Positions 17,089-25,461 of a stretch of 64,000 nt of DNA are shown piece by piece. Made by a program: the position numbers and the translations under genes. This DNA is from Dictyobacter arantiisoli. Its GTDB lineage: Bacteria; Chloroflexota; Ktedonobacteria; Ktedonobacterales; Ktedonobacteraceae. The stretch spans positions 1 through 64,000 of the forward strand of contig NZ_BIXY01000024.1 of NCBI RefSeq assembly GCF_008326305.1, written 5' to 3'. Below the pieces are notes generated by a model that ran no database searches, had not been told where the DNA came from, and was given only the letters and a program-made list of their open reading frames with translations. Each line of letters opens with the position of its first letter. Position 1 is the first letter of the stretch.

Positions 17089-18141
17089 CTATCCCGCCGG
17101 GGGAATATCGGGTCCTTGTCTTTCTTTTAAATTGGGAGCCCCGTTTTCTGCTTGTATAGCCTGCTGCGTGTACACTTCTTGTAAAGACCGCTTTAATTCA
17201 TGACGCATTTCAGTGAGGAATTTTTCGACGGTTGAATCTATAATTTCACGAGTTTTTTGCTGTTCATCCCGGATCTGTTCCAGTAGTGCCATAATTTCGA
17301 AGGTTGTTTTATGATGAATGGGAATGACGCTCGGCCCGAGATAGCGATAGAGTATATTGATAAAGTTTTCATAGCTGCCCCTGGGTCCTGTGAGATAGCT
17401 GACGGTTCTATGTGCAAAGAGATGAGCAATCAACGGTTTATCCTGTAAATCTTCTTCGTTGATAAACCAGATGGTGCCGGCTTTTTCGGGAAAGAGGCTG
17501 AGGATATCGGCGTCCCAACTGGGATCGATGCCAATCATTAGAATATTCTGGGCCAGAGCGCGGCGCAGATATGTTTCTAATTCATGACGATGCTCCCCAT
17601 CCAGGAAATCAAGCCTTACCTTTATATCATAGCGCCGCGACAAAAGGTCTCCATACACTTTGGTAATACGATATTTCGAGGTATATTGTGTTGCCTGTAT
17701 GTCTTTGTCGGGTAGTATTACTTTTACATCAAATGGTTCACGTAAGCCAGCTTGCTGGAAGGCTTTTTCAAGTTGATCATCAATGTTGGTGGTAATGATT
17801 TCGCTGAAATAGCCTTGCTGGACAAGTTCAACCAGACCGACATCTCCTTTTGAAATCTCTAAATCTTTGACGGATGCCTGTAAGAGAGCATGGATGCTCG
17901 TTTCACTGGACTGACGCATGTACTTATGAAAAAGGTTATAGCATTCTTTGAATTTTTCATGAGGCGAAAGATTGGCATAACCAGGATCGCCAAAGGAAAG
18001 AAAGACAGTATAGAAATGTGCGCTCCTAAATAATCCTCCTGCCCGCGAACCGAGCAGTAGCGTGGTTGGATTGCCGTTCAATTTCTCCATATCCAGCCGT
18101 TTTACTATTTCCTCGATTGTAATGGGTTGTGGATCTGGCAT
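17089..18141 (-). CDS. SIR2-like domain protein lacking the catalytic histidine
   Basis: 350 residues. Residues 20-270 resemble the SIR2_2 family: glycine turn TLLLGSRAGGLF, helix, and ITTNIDDQLEKAF with the conserved Asn. At the position of the KLHGD catalytic motif it reads TKVYGDLL, so the His is Tyr (codon complement at 17653-17655). NAD binding may remain while hydrolysis is doubtful. The C-terminus (about 280-350) is a charged helix, possibly a coiled coil for oligomerisation, ending in a Pro/Gly tail. It is first in the six-gene run, with an extended -10 promoter 42 nt upstream. The other SIR2 protein of the locus keeps its His, so the two may have split roles (inference). Confidence 0.75.
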   Translation of the reverse strand: MPDPQPITIEEIVKRLDMEKLNGNPTTLLLGSRAGGLFRSAHFYTVFLSFGDPGYANLSPHEKFKECYNLFHKYMRQSSETSIHALLQASVKDLEISKGDVGLVELVQQGYFSEIITTNIDDQLEKAFQQAGLREPFDVKVILPDKDIQATQYTSKYRITKVYGDLLSRRYDIKVRLDFLDGEHRHELETYLRRALAQNILMIGIDPSWDADILSLFPEKAGTIWFINEEDLQDKPLIAHLFAHRTVSYLTGPRGSYENFINILYRYLGPSVIPIHHKTTFEIMALLEQIRDEQQKTREIIDSTVEKFLTEMRHELKRSLQEVYTQQAIQAENGAPNLKERQGPDIPPAG

Positions 18142-18182
18142 AGCTCTAAAGCACTTTCTACTGATATTATCTAGCGTTATCC

Positions 18183-18191
18183 ATTATAACA
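18183..18191 (-). promoter_or_regulatory. Extended -10 promoter of the SIR2/STAND run
   Basis: On the minus strand the sequence reads TGTTATAAT, a full extended -10 element (TGn plus TATAAT), about 42 nt upstream of ATG 18141. The -35 is weak, as is common with extended -10 promoters. Since gaps between the following genes are 21-145 nt, it could drive all six. Confidence 0.6.
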
Positions 18192-18245
18192 TAGTCCCAT
18201 GCCATTTATAGCATTCATTACAGGAATATAGCGAGAGTGCTTGTG

Positions 18246-18277
18246 GAAAGGCTTTGGTGTCGAGCACAAAGCCTTTC
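18246..18277 (-). terminator. Hairpin terminator downstream of BNR-propeller gene
   Basis: 11-bp perfect arms GAAAGGCTTTG and complement (18246-18256, 18267-18277), 9 bp beyond the stop of the minus-strand gene at 18286. No long U tract, so efficiency is uncertain. It also separates that gene from the promoter of the downstream run. Confidence 0.6.
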
Positions 18278-18285
18278 GTTGGATG

Positions 18286-19299
18286 CTAACAGGCGTAGGC
18301 GGCGAGATTGATTTGATGGTTCACAATCCCTGACCAGGCGATAATGATTTTGTCGTGATAGCTGAGCAGGGCCGGAGCCTGATCACTGGTGTCATTGAAG
18401 ATAATGTGCTGGCCGGGATGGTTAAAGTCGGGCGTTTCAGCGGGACAGAGCAGGAGGTTGAGGGTTGGATTCCAGTCGTTGGAGCCGCTCCAGGCGAGGA
18501 TAACCTGTCCTCGATGGATTGCCAGGGCCGGGGTTGTATGGCTGCTTTGCCCCCTGATGGTAGTTTTGGTGGAGCTCTCAAAAGAAATACTGTTATCAGT
18601 AGCACACATAAGATTGAGAAGGCGCTCCTGACTAATCCATGTCATAAAGAGGTGTTCATTATATACTGCGAGTCCTGGCCCTGGATGATAACTCTTGATG
18701 ACGCGACCGGGCCGAGGGGAATTGAGTGTTCTCGCTCTTTCTATAGATGAATAGCTGCTTTCCGGGGAGGTATATTTCGTGCTGCTGTCAAAGCTGTGTC
18801 CGCCATCCAGGGAACGCATCAGGTTGAGATGTTGGTCCTGTCCCGTCCAGGCTACCACGAGCTGTTGATTGCAAACTGCCAGGATCGGGCCTGCATAGTT
18901 CTCGCTTCGCATGGCAGAGAAGGCGGCGAAGAATACTGAATAGGTGGTCTCATGGGAGATATATTTCGTGAGTTTATGAAAGATGGTTCCATCACTATTT
19001 GTATGCATCAGGCAGATATGTCCATTGATATCGATCCAGGAAAGAAAGAGTTGATGTTGGTAGACAGCCAGCGTGGGTCGATTATAGCTTCGCTCAGGTA
19101 GGATCATTTTTGAGTGTGTATCGAAAGTTTTTCCACCATCTCTGGAGGCCATCAGATTGAGATGGTGATCCCGCCCGGTCCAGGCCATGTAAATCTGATC
19201 TTGATAGTTTGCCAGGGCCACACCGCCCAGACAGGTTTCAGTGGAGCTATATTTGTACTGAAACGCCTGCCCTATACTGGCCGCATAGTGCTTCGCCAT
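18286..19299 (-). CDS. BNR/Asp-box beta-propeller protein (sialidase-like fold)
   Basis: 337 residues, made almost wholly of repeats of the form W-x-G-x-D-x-x-LNLM-x-S-x-DGG-x-x-F, for example LNLMASRDGGKTFDT and LNLMRSLDGGHSFDSS. These are Asp-box (BNR) motifs, and five or six units suggest a sialidase-like propeller. I see no signal peptide and not the Arg triad/Tyr-Glu pair needed to claim sialidase activity, so it is better read as a binding propeller of unknown ligand. ATG 19299 has AAGGAT upstream. It is alone between a hairpin-rich gap and its terminator. Confidence 0.7.
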   Translation of the reverse strand: MAKHYAASIGQAFQYKYSSTETCLGGVALANYQDQIYMAWTGRDHHLNLMASRDGGKTFDTHSKMILPERSYNRPTLAVYQHQLFLSWIDINGHICLMHTNSDGTIFHKLTKYISHETTYSVFFAAFSAMRSENYAGPILAVCNQQLVVAWTGQDQHLNLMRSLDGGHSFDSSTKYTSPESSYSSIERARTLNSPRPGRVIKSYHPGPGLAVYNEHLFMTWISQERLLNLMCATDNSISFESSTKTTIRGQSSHTTPALAIHRGQVILAWSGSNDWNPTLNLLLCPAETPDFNHPGQHIIFNDTSDQAPALLSYHDKIIIAWSGIVNHQINLAAYAC

Positions 19300-19378
19300 A
19301 CTATTTTTATCCTTCTCTATAGTCCTGATTACTTTGGACGTGATAGACAGTGAAAGATGTTCTAAAGGTAGTATAGCA

Positions 19379-19427
19379 CAGGATTCCAGCTAGAAAGAGT
19401 CAACGTCTCTTTCTAGCTGGAATCCTG
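19379..19427. other. 21-bp perfect hairpin
   Basis: Arms at 19379-19399 and 19407-19427 (CAGGATTCCAGCTAGAAAGA core) with a 7-nt spacer, in the gap between two co-directional minus-strand genes. It could terminate the L,D-transpeptidase transcript, but no U tract follows on that strand. Confidence 0.55.
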
Positions 19428-19454
19428 TTTGCCGTACAAGGCGGGGATTTTAAG

Positions 19455-19550
19455 TTGAGGTTGGAGGCAGGCCGGGCCTGCCTCCAACCTCAACGAGAAG
19501 AAGAGCATCTGTCAGCCAGTGAGCAGCAAGATCCCGCTGGTACTGGGCGT
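19455..19550 (-). repeat. Palindromic modular repeat, copy E (partial, inverted)
   Basis: An 18-bp perfect hairpin (19455-19472, 19476-19493; GGAGGCAGGC core, 3-nt loop) followed by AGCAGCAAGATCCCGCTGGT, the conserved end block seen inverted in copies A and B and in the same orientation in copy C. The opposite half and the terminal repeat are absent. The hairpin differs in sequence from those of the other copies. Confidence 0.7.
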
Positions 19551-19560
19551 CTGATACATT

Positions 19561-20343
19561 CTAATAAGAAAGTTGTACGGTTGTGCCAATATCTGCCCAG
19601 TTATAGAGCCAGGACATGGTACTGTAGGGGACATTGACACAGCCATGTGAGCCGGATTCCGTGCCATAGCCGGCGACATAATGGGGCGTGTTGGAGCCAG
19701 GGCCATAGACATTGCGCCAGAGCGAGTCATGAATAAAGTAGCCGGGATTTAAAAACTCCAGGGCGAAGTTGATATACGTTGGTGCAAAGTAGTTGGGCGA
19801 CCCAGGAGGCCACATCGAAACAAAGGTCGTAGGACTGGCTTTATTGAAGATATGAAACGTGCCGATAGGTGTATCCAGTCCGGGACGTCCCGTTGTAATC
19901 GGCGTATTGGCAATCTGTGCACCATCCTGATACACATACATCCATTGATTTGTGATATTGATGAGAATGAATTTCACCGCATCAGTTGGTAGCGCATCGG
20001 GAGGGATGGTGAGATCCTGTTGTTGTTGTTGTGCTTGATTCTCAGATGTGGCCGGCGTAGCTGTCGCGACCGGCGTGCGTTGGTTTTTCCCCAGCCTGCT
20101 ATCCTCTATCGCCTGCTTGATCATCTGCATATGTCCGCTCGTGTTATCAGCAACACGAGCGAGCATCCTTTGTGATTGCCGGGGGGCCTGTGTCCTGGAT
20201 TGGGCTATGGAATGATATGGCTGTAAAAGCGCCGCTGGTGCAGCTTGATGTTGCAAACTGATACTACCTACACCACTCACCGCTGCCATGAGCATCAAAA
20301 TGAGTACACTCCACATAAAAAGTGTTTTCACCCGTTGTCGCAT
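19561..20343 (-). CDS. L,D-transpeptidase (YkuD domain)
   Basis: Peptidoglycan-modifying enzyme acting outside the membrane: it forms 3-3 crosslinks or attaches proteins. 260 residues: a basic N-terminus and one membrane helix (about 7-27), a Ser/Gln/Thr-rich linker, and a YkuD domain in the last 130 residues. The active-site motif GTESGSHGCVNV supplies the catalytic His and Cys. The frame is open 21 codons further upstream, but ATG 20343 has AAGAGG 6 nt upstream, and starting here puts the membrane helix right at the N-terminus. Single gene with hairpins downstream. Confidence 0.88.
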   Translation of the reverse strand: MRQRVKTLFMWSVLILMLMAAVSGVGSISLQHQAAPAALLQPYHSIAQSRTQAPRQSQRMLARVADNTSGHMQMIKQAIEDSRLGKNQRTPVATATPATSENQAQQQQQDLTIPPDALPTDAVKFILINITNQWMYVYQDGAQIANTPITTGRPGLDTPIGTFHIFNKASPTTFVSMWPPGSPNYFAPTYINFALEFLNPGYFIHDSLWRNVYGPGSNTPHYVAGYGTESGSHGCVNVPYSTMSWLYNWADIGTTVQLSY

Positions 20344-20555
20344 AGGCATCCTCTTATGTTGAGAAACACATACATAATAACTTTTAAGGATACCTATCGA
20401 CTTCAACTATAAATGCTGAATCCTCCTTCATTGATTGCGAACAAATCCCCATAGAAGCATCCTTCACGAGCAATAAAACTAAAATAAGGATAATCATGTT
20501 CCATCATTTGTGATTTTCCCCTGCATTCTTTTTATTTGCCCGTGGAGGATGGTTT

Positions 20556-21401
20556 CTATTTATTGTAGATCAGGCGGCGGCCGTGGGTGGGGATATAACA
20601 GGTCAGTTCGGGATGATGGCCTACGATGTAGTCGACAAAGAAGCCGGGACGACCGACATTGGTGGAAAATGCCTCGTAGTGCGCAGGGATAACAGCCATG
20701 ATGTTGGCGGCGGCGGCCAGGTCAGCGGCTTCGCGTTCATCCATATTGCCGATCAGACTCTGTTGTTCCCGGAAGTAGCTACGGCCATTGATGGGCAACA
20801 AGCCCAGGTCAATCTGGAAGCCGCGCAATCTCTCGCTCAAGCCATCAAAGACCAGCGTATCGCCCGCGTGATAAATGCGCACGCCATTGAGCTCAACAAC
20901 ATAGCCCAGATAGCGATACAGACCGTTACTGATCTCTTTGCCAAAACTATACTCCACGGGTGGAAAGCTCAATCCATGCCAGGCAGGCACTGGATAGATG
21001 GTGGCTGCGCCAATCTTTATCTCTTCATCGGGCTGCACGCCTTGCAAGCTTTCAGGATCGACGCCTGCTCGTAATAGCTGATCCAGGATCGGGCGTGGGG
21101 CCAGAATACGCGGCTTTGTGGGTTGCTTTGCTAATACTTCAAGCGTCGGAATATCTAAATGATCGATATGCTCATGCGTATAAAGTATCAGATCAACCGG
21201 GGGACATTCTGCGGCTGTGAAGGGGGGCGGCACAGCCCGATTTTCCATCTCACGTAGAAAAGGATCGATCAGGATCGTCATTCCATCCGCACGGAGTACA
21301 AATCCTGCCTGACCCAACCACCAGAGCGCGACCGCTCCCCGCGGTAATGCGGATGTCGTTTGAATTTCTTGTACCGTATTTGTAGGATGCTTCAGCTCCA
21401 T
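20556..21401 (-). CDS. MBL-fold metal-dependent hydrolase (UlaG-like)
   Basis: 281 residues of the metallo-beta-lactamase superfamily. THEHIDHLD is the HxHxDH metal motif (about residues 75-83); further ligands are in YHAGDT and in the late PAHYEAF. The spacing resembles UlaG/YtnP-type single-domain hydrolases, which act on phosphodiester or lactone-like substrates. The N-terminal 25 residues lead into WWLGQAGFVLRADG, the usual first strand. ATG 21401 has AAGGAG at 10 nt. No neighbour suggests the substrate. Confidence 0.82.
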   Translation of the reverse strand: MELKHPTNTVQEIQTTSALPRGAVALWWLGQAGFVLRADGMTILIDPFLREMENRAVPPPFTAAECPPVDLILYTHEHIDHLDIPTLEVLAKQPTKPRILAPRPILDQLLRAGVDPESLQGVQPDEEIKIGAATIYPVPAWHGLSFPPVEYSFGKEISNGLYRYLGYVVELNGVRIYHAGDTLVFDGLSERLRGFQIDLGLLPINGRSYFREQQSLIGNMDEREAADLAAAANIMAVIPAHYEAFSTNVGRPGFFVDYIVGHHPELTCYIPTHGRRLIYNK

Positions 21402-21639
21402 TGGTAAGTATCTCCTTGAAATAAAGATAGAGTGAAACCATTCGTTGGTTATATGGGAGTAGGTAGAGACGGCATAGATACAGCCGACTGCATTTTATCA
21501 CGCCTGCATCTGTGACCGTTCTCTCCAGAAGTTGCCTATTTTATAGAGGTACTTTTTTGAGATGGTTGTCAGGTAGGCATATCAATAGTGCCATTGTTAT
21601 ATACTTTCAATGTAAGTTGTTATTGCTAGATATAAATGA

Positions 21640-21933
21640 TTGAAGGAGTATGTTATTCTGTCTACCACTCACTATGTCTATATTGTGCGTTGCAGCGATA
21701 CTACTTTTTATACGGGCTACACTACCGACGTGACGCGCCGCCTGGCTATGCACAATGCTGGCAAAGGAGCGCGCTATACTCGCGCCCGTCTGCCGGTCGT
21801 CCTTATGCACTCCTGGACTTTTCCTACCAAAAGCGAGGCGCTACGCGTTGAATATGCTGTGAAGCAATGGACGCGTGCCCAGAAACTCCGCCTGCTCGCC
21901 GCCCCTGAACTTATCCAGCAGCTATCATGGTAG
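21640..21933 (+). CDS. GIY-YIG nuclease domain protein (YhbQ/UPF0213 type)
   Basis: 97 residues, a stand-alone GIY-YIG domain. YVYIVRCSD and [20 protein letters not shown] correspond to the paired GIY/YIG strands and the conserved Arg helix; [16 protein letters not shown] is the C-terminal helix. Small proteins of this group may act in DNA repair, though activity of most is not shown. The frame lacks an ATG: AAGGAG overlaps the TTG at 21640, so translation may start there or at CTG 21658, 9 nt after the Shine-Dalgarno. Confidence 0.8.
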   Translation: MKEYVILSTTHYVYIVRCSDTTFYTGYTTDVTRRLAMHNAGKGARYTRARLPVVLMHSWTFPTKSEALRVEYAVKQWTRAQKLRLLAAPELIQQLSW

Positions 21934-22028
21934 CGCAAGGATAGTGATCTTGAGGTTTTGCATGTCAGATTTACATTCTTCGCGTAGATGGCGTAGAATA
22001 GTAGTAGAAGCAGACGGTATAGGGTCTA

Positions 22029-22125
22029 CATCCTTTCGAGTGAAAGCGGGGTGCAGGGGCAGCAGTCCCAGACGGAGCGCGAGGTGTCCTCGCCCCTTCC
22101 CTCTTCCACCACCCGGAAGGACGGA
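22029..22125 (+). repeat. Possible second dispersed repeat
   Basis: The stretch CATCCTTTCGAGTGAAAGCG and following GGGGTGC resembles 1147-1172, and GCGAGGTGT-CCCC resembles 27060-27110. All three sites are intergenic. The shared blocks are short (15 nt exact at most), so the relationship is tentative. Confidence 0.3.
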
Positions 22126-22193
22126 GAGCCACGGTATAGCGATGGAACAAAAGCAATGAGCTAAAAATAATGGTATGGGAGCTGTAAAGCAAT

Positions 22194-24125
22194 ATGCAGG
22201 GAAATACTGATAATCTGATTGGTCGTACCCTTGGCACATGCACGTTGCAAAAGTTGATCGGTCGCGGTGGTATGGGGGCCGTGTATCTGGCACAGCAGGA
22301 GCGGCCTTCCCGCAAGGTAGCGGTCAAAATTTTGCGCTCGGATCTGGGCAATCTCGATCAGGTGGAGACACAGGAGTTTCTGGCACGTTTTCGACGTGAA
22401 GCCAATGTGATCGCCCGTCTTGAGCATATGAATATTATGCCCCTCTATGAATATGGTGAAGAGGATGGCCTGGCTTATCTGGTGATGCCCTATCTGTCTG
22501 GAGGTAGCCTGAGTGCGTTGTTGCAGAGCGAAGGACCTTTGCCCTTACCTCAAGTGATGACTTATATGGATCAGGCGGCGTCCGCGCTGGATTATGCGCA
22601 TGCGCAGGGCGTCATCCATCGGGATTTGAAGCCAGCTAACTTTTTGTTGCATGCTGATGGCCGCTTGATCCTGACGGATTTTGGAATTGCACGCTTGATT
22701 GAAGATACTACACCCGGTATGACCCTGACACAGACTGGTATGCTGCTAGGCACGCCTGATTATATGGCTCCTGAGATGGCGAGCGGCGATCCCGTGGATT
22801 ATCGTGTTGATATTTATGAATTAGGCGTGGTACTTTTTACCCTCTTGAGTGGTCATGTTCCTTTTAGTGGGGCGCCTCTGACTGTACTCACCAAACATTT
22901 GAGTGAACCTCTGCCAGCGCTCCATGCATTGCAAGCGGAGATCCCTGCTGCCGTGGATGCTGTGATTCAGAAAGCTACCGCCAAGCAGCGCGAGATGCGC
23001 TATAGTTCTGTCCATGACATGAGCCAGGCCCTGGCCCTGCATGCAGCTCTTACTGCTCCGCGTGATCAACCACCATTGGTACTGCCCGCCTATCAGCAAG
23101 AAACAGTACGTGTCCTCCCTCCATCACCACCGCCTCAGCCGCAAGTTTATGCCACGCCAATCCAGAATAATGCCGCGCCCCCGCGCTATCCGACCGCTCC
23201 CTCAAACACCGAAACACCTTACTATCCTTATGCCACCCGTGGCCCCATACAGCCGCCCACCAGGAACGAGCCGCGCAGAAGCCCTACAGGCTGGATTATC
23301 TTGAGCGGCTTGCTGGTGATTTTGTTGCTTTTTGGTGGTGTTTTTGCTGCCATCAGATTTGAAGGCAATCATTCACAAACAACCGGGGGCCCTTCAACCA
23401 CTCCATCCGCCACTGCCAATCAGACACCAGCAACCGCTACTCCAGTCAGTACGCCAACGGCAACGGCAACCGCGAAAGCAACCGCAACGGCAACGGCAAC
23501 CGCGGCTGCTACTCCCTCGGTCACGGCTACAACTGCACCAGCTACTCCTCTCCAAACGGGAACTTTACTCTATCAGGCGACCGCTCCTGGTCCTACCTGC
23601 GATACGGGAAGCGCTACGTGGCATACTTATAATACTGTCAGTATTACCTGCCTGACCAACAAAACCCAACTGACCAGCACCGCGCAAAGTCTGGTCTTGC
23701 AGGGCCTCTTTCTCACCGCGCTGCCTGATGGAAAAGACTATCCCAGCGATTATGTGCTTGAGGCAGAGTTGCAGCAGAGTTCTGGTTCAACCGGTAAATT
23801 TGGGCTGTATTTTCGTAATCAACCAGGTAGCAATCAAAAAGGGACGTATACCTTACTCATCCAACCCGATGGGACCTGGATCGTTTCGGTGTATACTAAT
23901 GATACAGGTGCCGAGAAGGAGCTTACCAAAGGGACGCTTTCCGATATGCAAGCTACTCTCAAGCTGGCTGTCGTCGTCAAGGGTGGGCAATTTAGCTTTT
24001 ATGCAAATGGAAAGGCATTTGGCTCCGTGAGCGATACCACTTATGCCAGTGGAACCGCAGGGATTGTGGTTGATCAGGGAGCCAGTATCCTTGCTCGTAA
24101 CTTTGCACTCTACGCAACGGCCTGA
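22194..24125 (+). CDS. Membrane Ser/Thr protein kinase with extracellular lectin-like domain
   Basis: 643 residues. The kinase domain (about 12-275) has LIGRGGMGAVYLA, K45, HRD at 142-144, DFG at 162-164 and YMAPEM, all intact. A Pro-rich linker leads to a membrane helix (about 366-388), then a Thr/Ala low-complexity stalk (about 400-445) and an extracellular domain of about 190 residues resembling LamG/concanavalin-like beta-sandwiches (FGLYFRNQ, GTYTLLIQPDG, SFYANGKAFGSV). This is the PknB layout: an outside sensor controlling an inside kinase, with the ligand perhaps a glycan. ATG 22194. It is followed by threonine synthase after 111 bp. Confidence 0.9.
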   Translation: MQGNTDNLIGRTLGTCTLQKLIGRGGMGAVYLAQQERPSRKVAVKILRSDLGNLDQVETQEFLARFRREANVIARLEHMNIMPLYEYGEEDGLAYLVMPYLSGGSLSALLQSEGPLPLPQVMTYMDQAASALDYAHAQGVIHRDLKPANFLLHADGRLILTDFGIARLIEDTTPGMTLTQTGMLLGTPDYMAPEMASGDPVDYRVDIYELGVVLFTLLSGHVPFSGAPLTVLTKHLSEPLPALHALQAEIPAAVDAVIQKATAKQREMRYSSVHDMSQALALHAALTAPRDQPPLVLPAYQQETVRVLPPSPPPQPQVYATPIQNNAAPPRYPTAPSNTETPYYPYATRGPIQPPTRNEPRRSPTGWIILSGLLVILLLFGGVFAAIRFEGNHSQTTGGPSTTPSATANQTPATATPVSTPTATATAKATATATATAAATPSVTATTAPATPLQTGTLLYQATAPGPTCDTGSATWHTYNTVSITCLTNKTQLTSTAQSLVLQGLFLTALPDGKDYPSDYVLEAELQQSSGSTGKFGLYFRNQPGSNQKGTYTLLIQPDGTWIVSVYTNDTGAEKELTKGTLSDMQATLKLAVVVKGGQFSFYANGKAFGSVSDTTYASGTAGIVVDQGASILARNFALYATA

Positions 24126-24236
24126 AGTCAGTCCTTGCATCAAACTCTACCTATACTCGTCAATTGGAGAGCAGAAGTGTCTTCATAGAATGCATGTTGA
24201 TGTTTCTGCATCTCTTTATACTGGAAATCAGGAACT

Positions 24237-25457
24237 ATGACTGTACCTTTTAGTTTTCTTCATCATCTCGCTTGCCCGCGCTGTCAGACAGTATATGATG
24301 CTGATACGCAGGCACATCTCTGCCAGTGTGGATCGCCGTTGCTGGTCCACTATGATCTGGAGGCTGCGGGCAAGCAAATGTCAAAAGAGCAGTTGCGGCA
24401 ACGCGAGCCATCGCTCTGGCGTTATCATGAGTTATTGCCTGTACGTTCGCCCGAACATGTTGTCACCCTGGGTGAAGGGATGACTCCCTTGCTACCATTG
24501 CCCCGTATTGGGGCCAGGATGGATCTGCCACAGCTTTATGTCAAGGATGAAGGTACTATCCCTACGGGATCATTTAAGGCGCGTGGAGCTGCTGTGGGTG
24601 TCTCGCGGGCGAAAGAGCTGGGCGTCAAGACGCTGGCAATGCCAACCAATGGGAATGCTGGCGGGGCTTGGGCCACATATTCTGCTCGTGCAGGCCTGGC
24701 TGCATATATCGTGATGCCAGAGGCGGCTCCCTTGATTACCCGGAACGAATGTGCGATCAGTGGTGCGCATCTCTTCCTGGTCAATGGCCTGATCAGCGAT
24801 GCCGGTGCGATTGTCGGTCGTGCAGTCAAGCAGTATCAATGGTATGATGCTTCGACCTTGAAAGAGCCTTATCGTATCGAGGGCAAAAAGACGATGGGCT
24901 ATGAGATTGCTGAACAGTTTGGCTGGCAGGTGCCCGATGTGATTCTCTATCCCACCGGCGGTGGCGTGGGCATTATTGGTATCTATAAAGCGCTGCGCGA
25001 GTTGCAGCAACTGGGCTGGATTGGTGAGCATTTGCCACGTCTGGTTGCGGTGCAGGCCGAAGAATGTGCACCAATTGTGAAGGCCTGGCAGGAAGGGAAG
25101 GATGTGTCCGAGCCCTGGGCGAATTCGCACACGATTGCCTTTGGCATCAATGTCCCGAAAGCCCTGGGAGACTTCCTTGTCCTGGATGCTATCCGTCAGA
25201 CCAACGGTTGCGCGCTGTCCATCAGCGATACTGATCTCCTGGCGGCCCAGGCCGATCTGGCGCGTGAGGAAGGACTTTTTGTCTGCCCGGAAGGGGCCGC
25301 GACTCTGGTTGCCGCACGTCAGCTTCGTCAATCCGGTTGGATCAAGGCTACTGAACGTGTGGTATTATTGAACACTGGCAGCGGTATCAAATATCCCAAT
25401 ACTGTTCAGGTCTCGGTTCCCGTGCTCCAGCCGCAGGAAGAACTACCCATCTCCTGA
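24237..25457 (+). CDS. thrC: Threonine synthase
   Basis: PLP enzyme converting O-phosphohomoserine to threonine in the cytosol; 406 residues. The N-terminus has a Cys4 zinc-ribbon-like motif (CPRCQ and CQCG, residues 13-36), as in the shorter archaeal/actinobacterial-like class. GSFKARGA holds the PLP lysine, and GGGVGIIG is the phosphate-binding turn. ATG 24237 has CAGGA just upstream. The stop is 4 bp from the end of the convergent histidine kinase gene, with no terminator between them, so the transcripts probably overlap. No other threonine-pathway gene is near. Confidence 0.92.
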   Translation: MTVPFSFLHHLACPRCQTVYDADTQAHLCQCGSPLLVHYDLEAAGKQMSKEQLRQREPSLWRYHELLPVRSPEHVVTLGEGMTPLLPLPRIGARMDLPQLYVKDEGTIPTGSFKARGAAVGVSRAKELGVKTLAMPTNGNAGGAWATYSARAGLAAYIVMPEAAPLITRNECAISGAHLFLVNGLISDAGAIVGRAVKQYQWYDASTLKEPYRIEGKKTMGYEIAEQFGWQVPDVILYPTGGGVGIIGIYKALRELQQLGWIGEHLPRLVAVQAEECAPIVKAWQEGKDVSEPWANSHTIAFGINVPKALGDFLVLDAIRQTNGCALSISDTDLLAAQADLAREEGLFVCPEGAATLVAARQLRQSGWIKATERVVLLNTGSGIKYPNTVQVSVPVLQPQEELPIS

Positions 25458-25461
25458 TCAG

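Noticed and set aside
24570-25331. 253-codon antisense ORF inside thrC
   Set aside because: Shadow of a well-supported gene.
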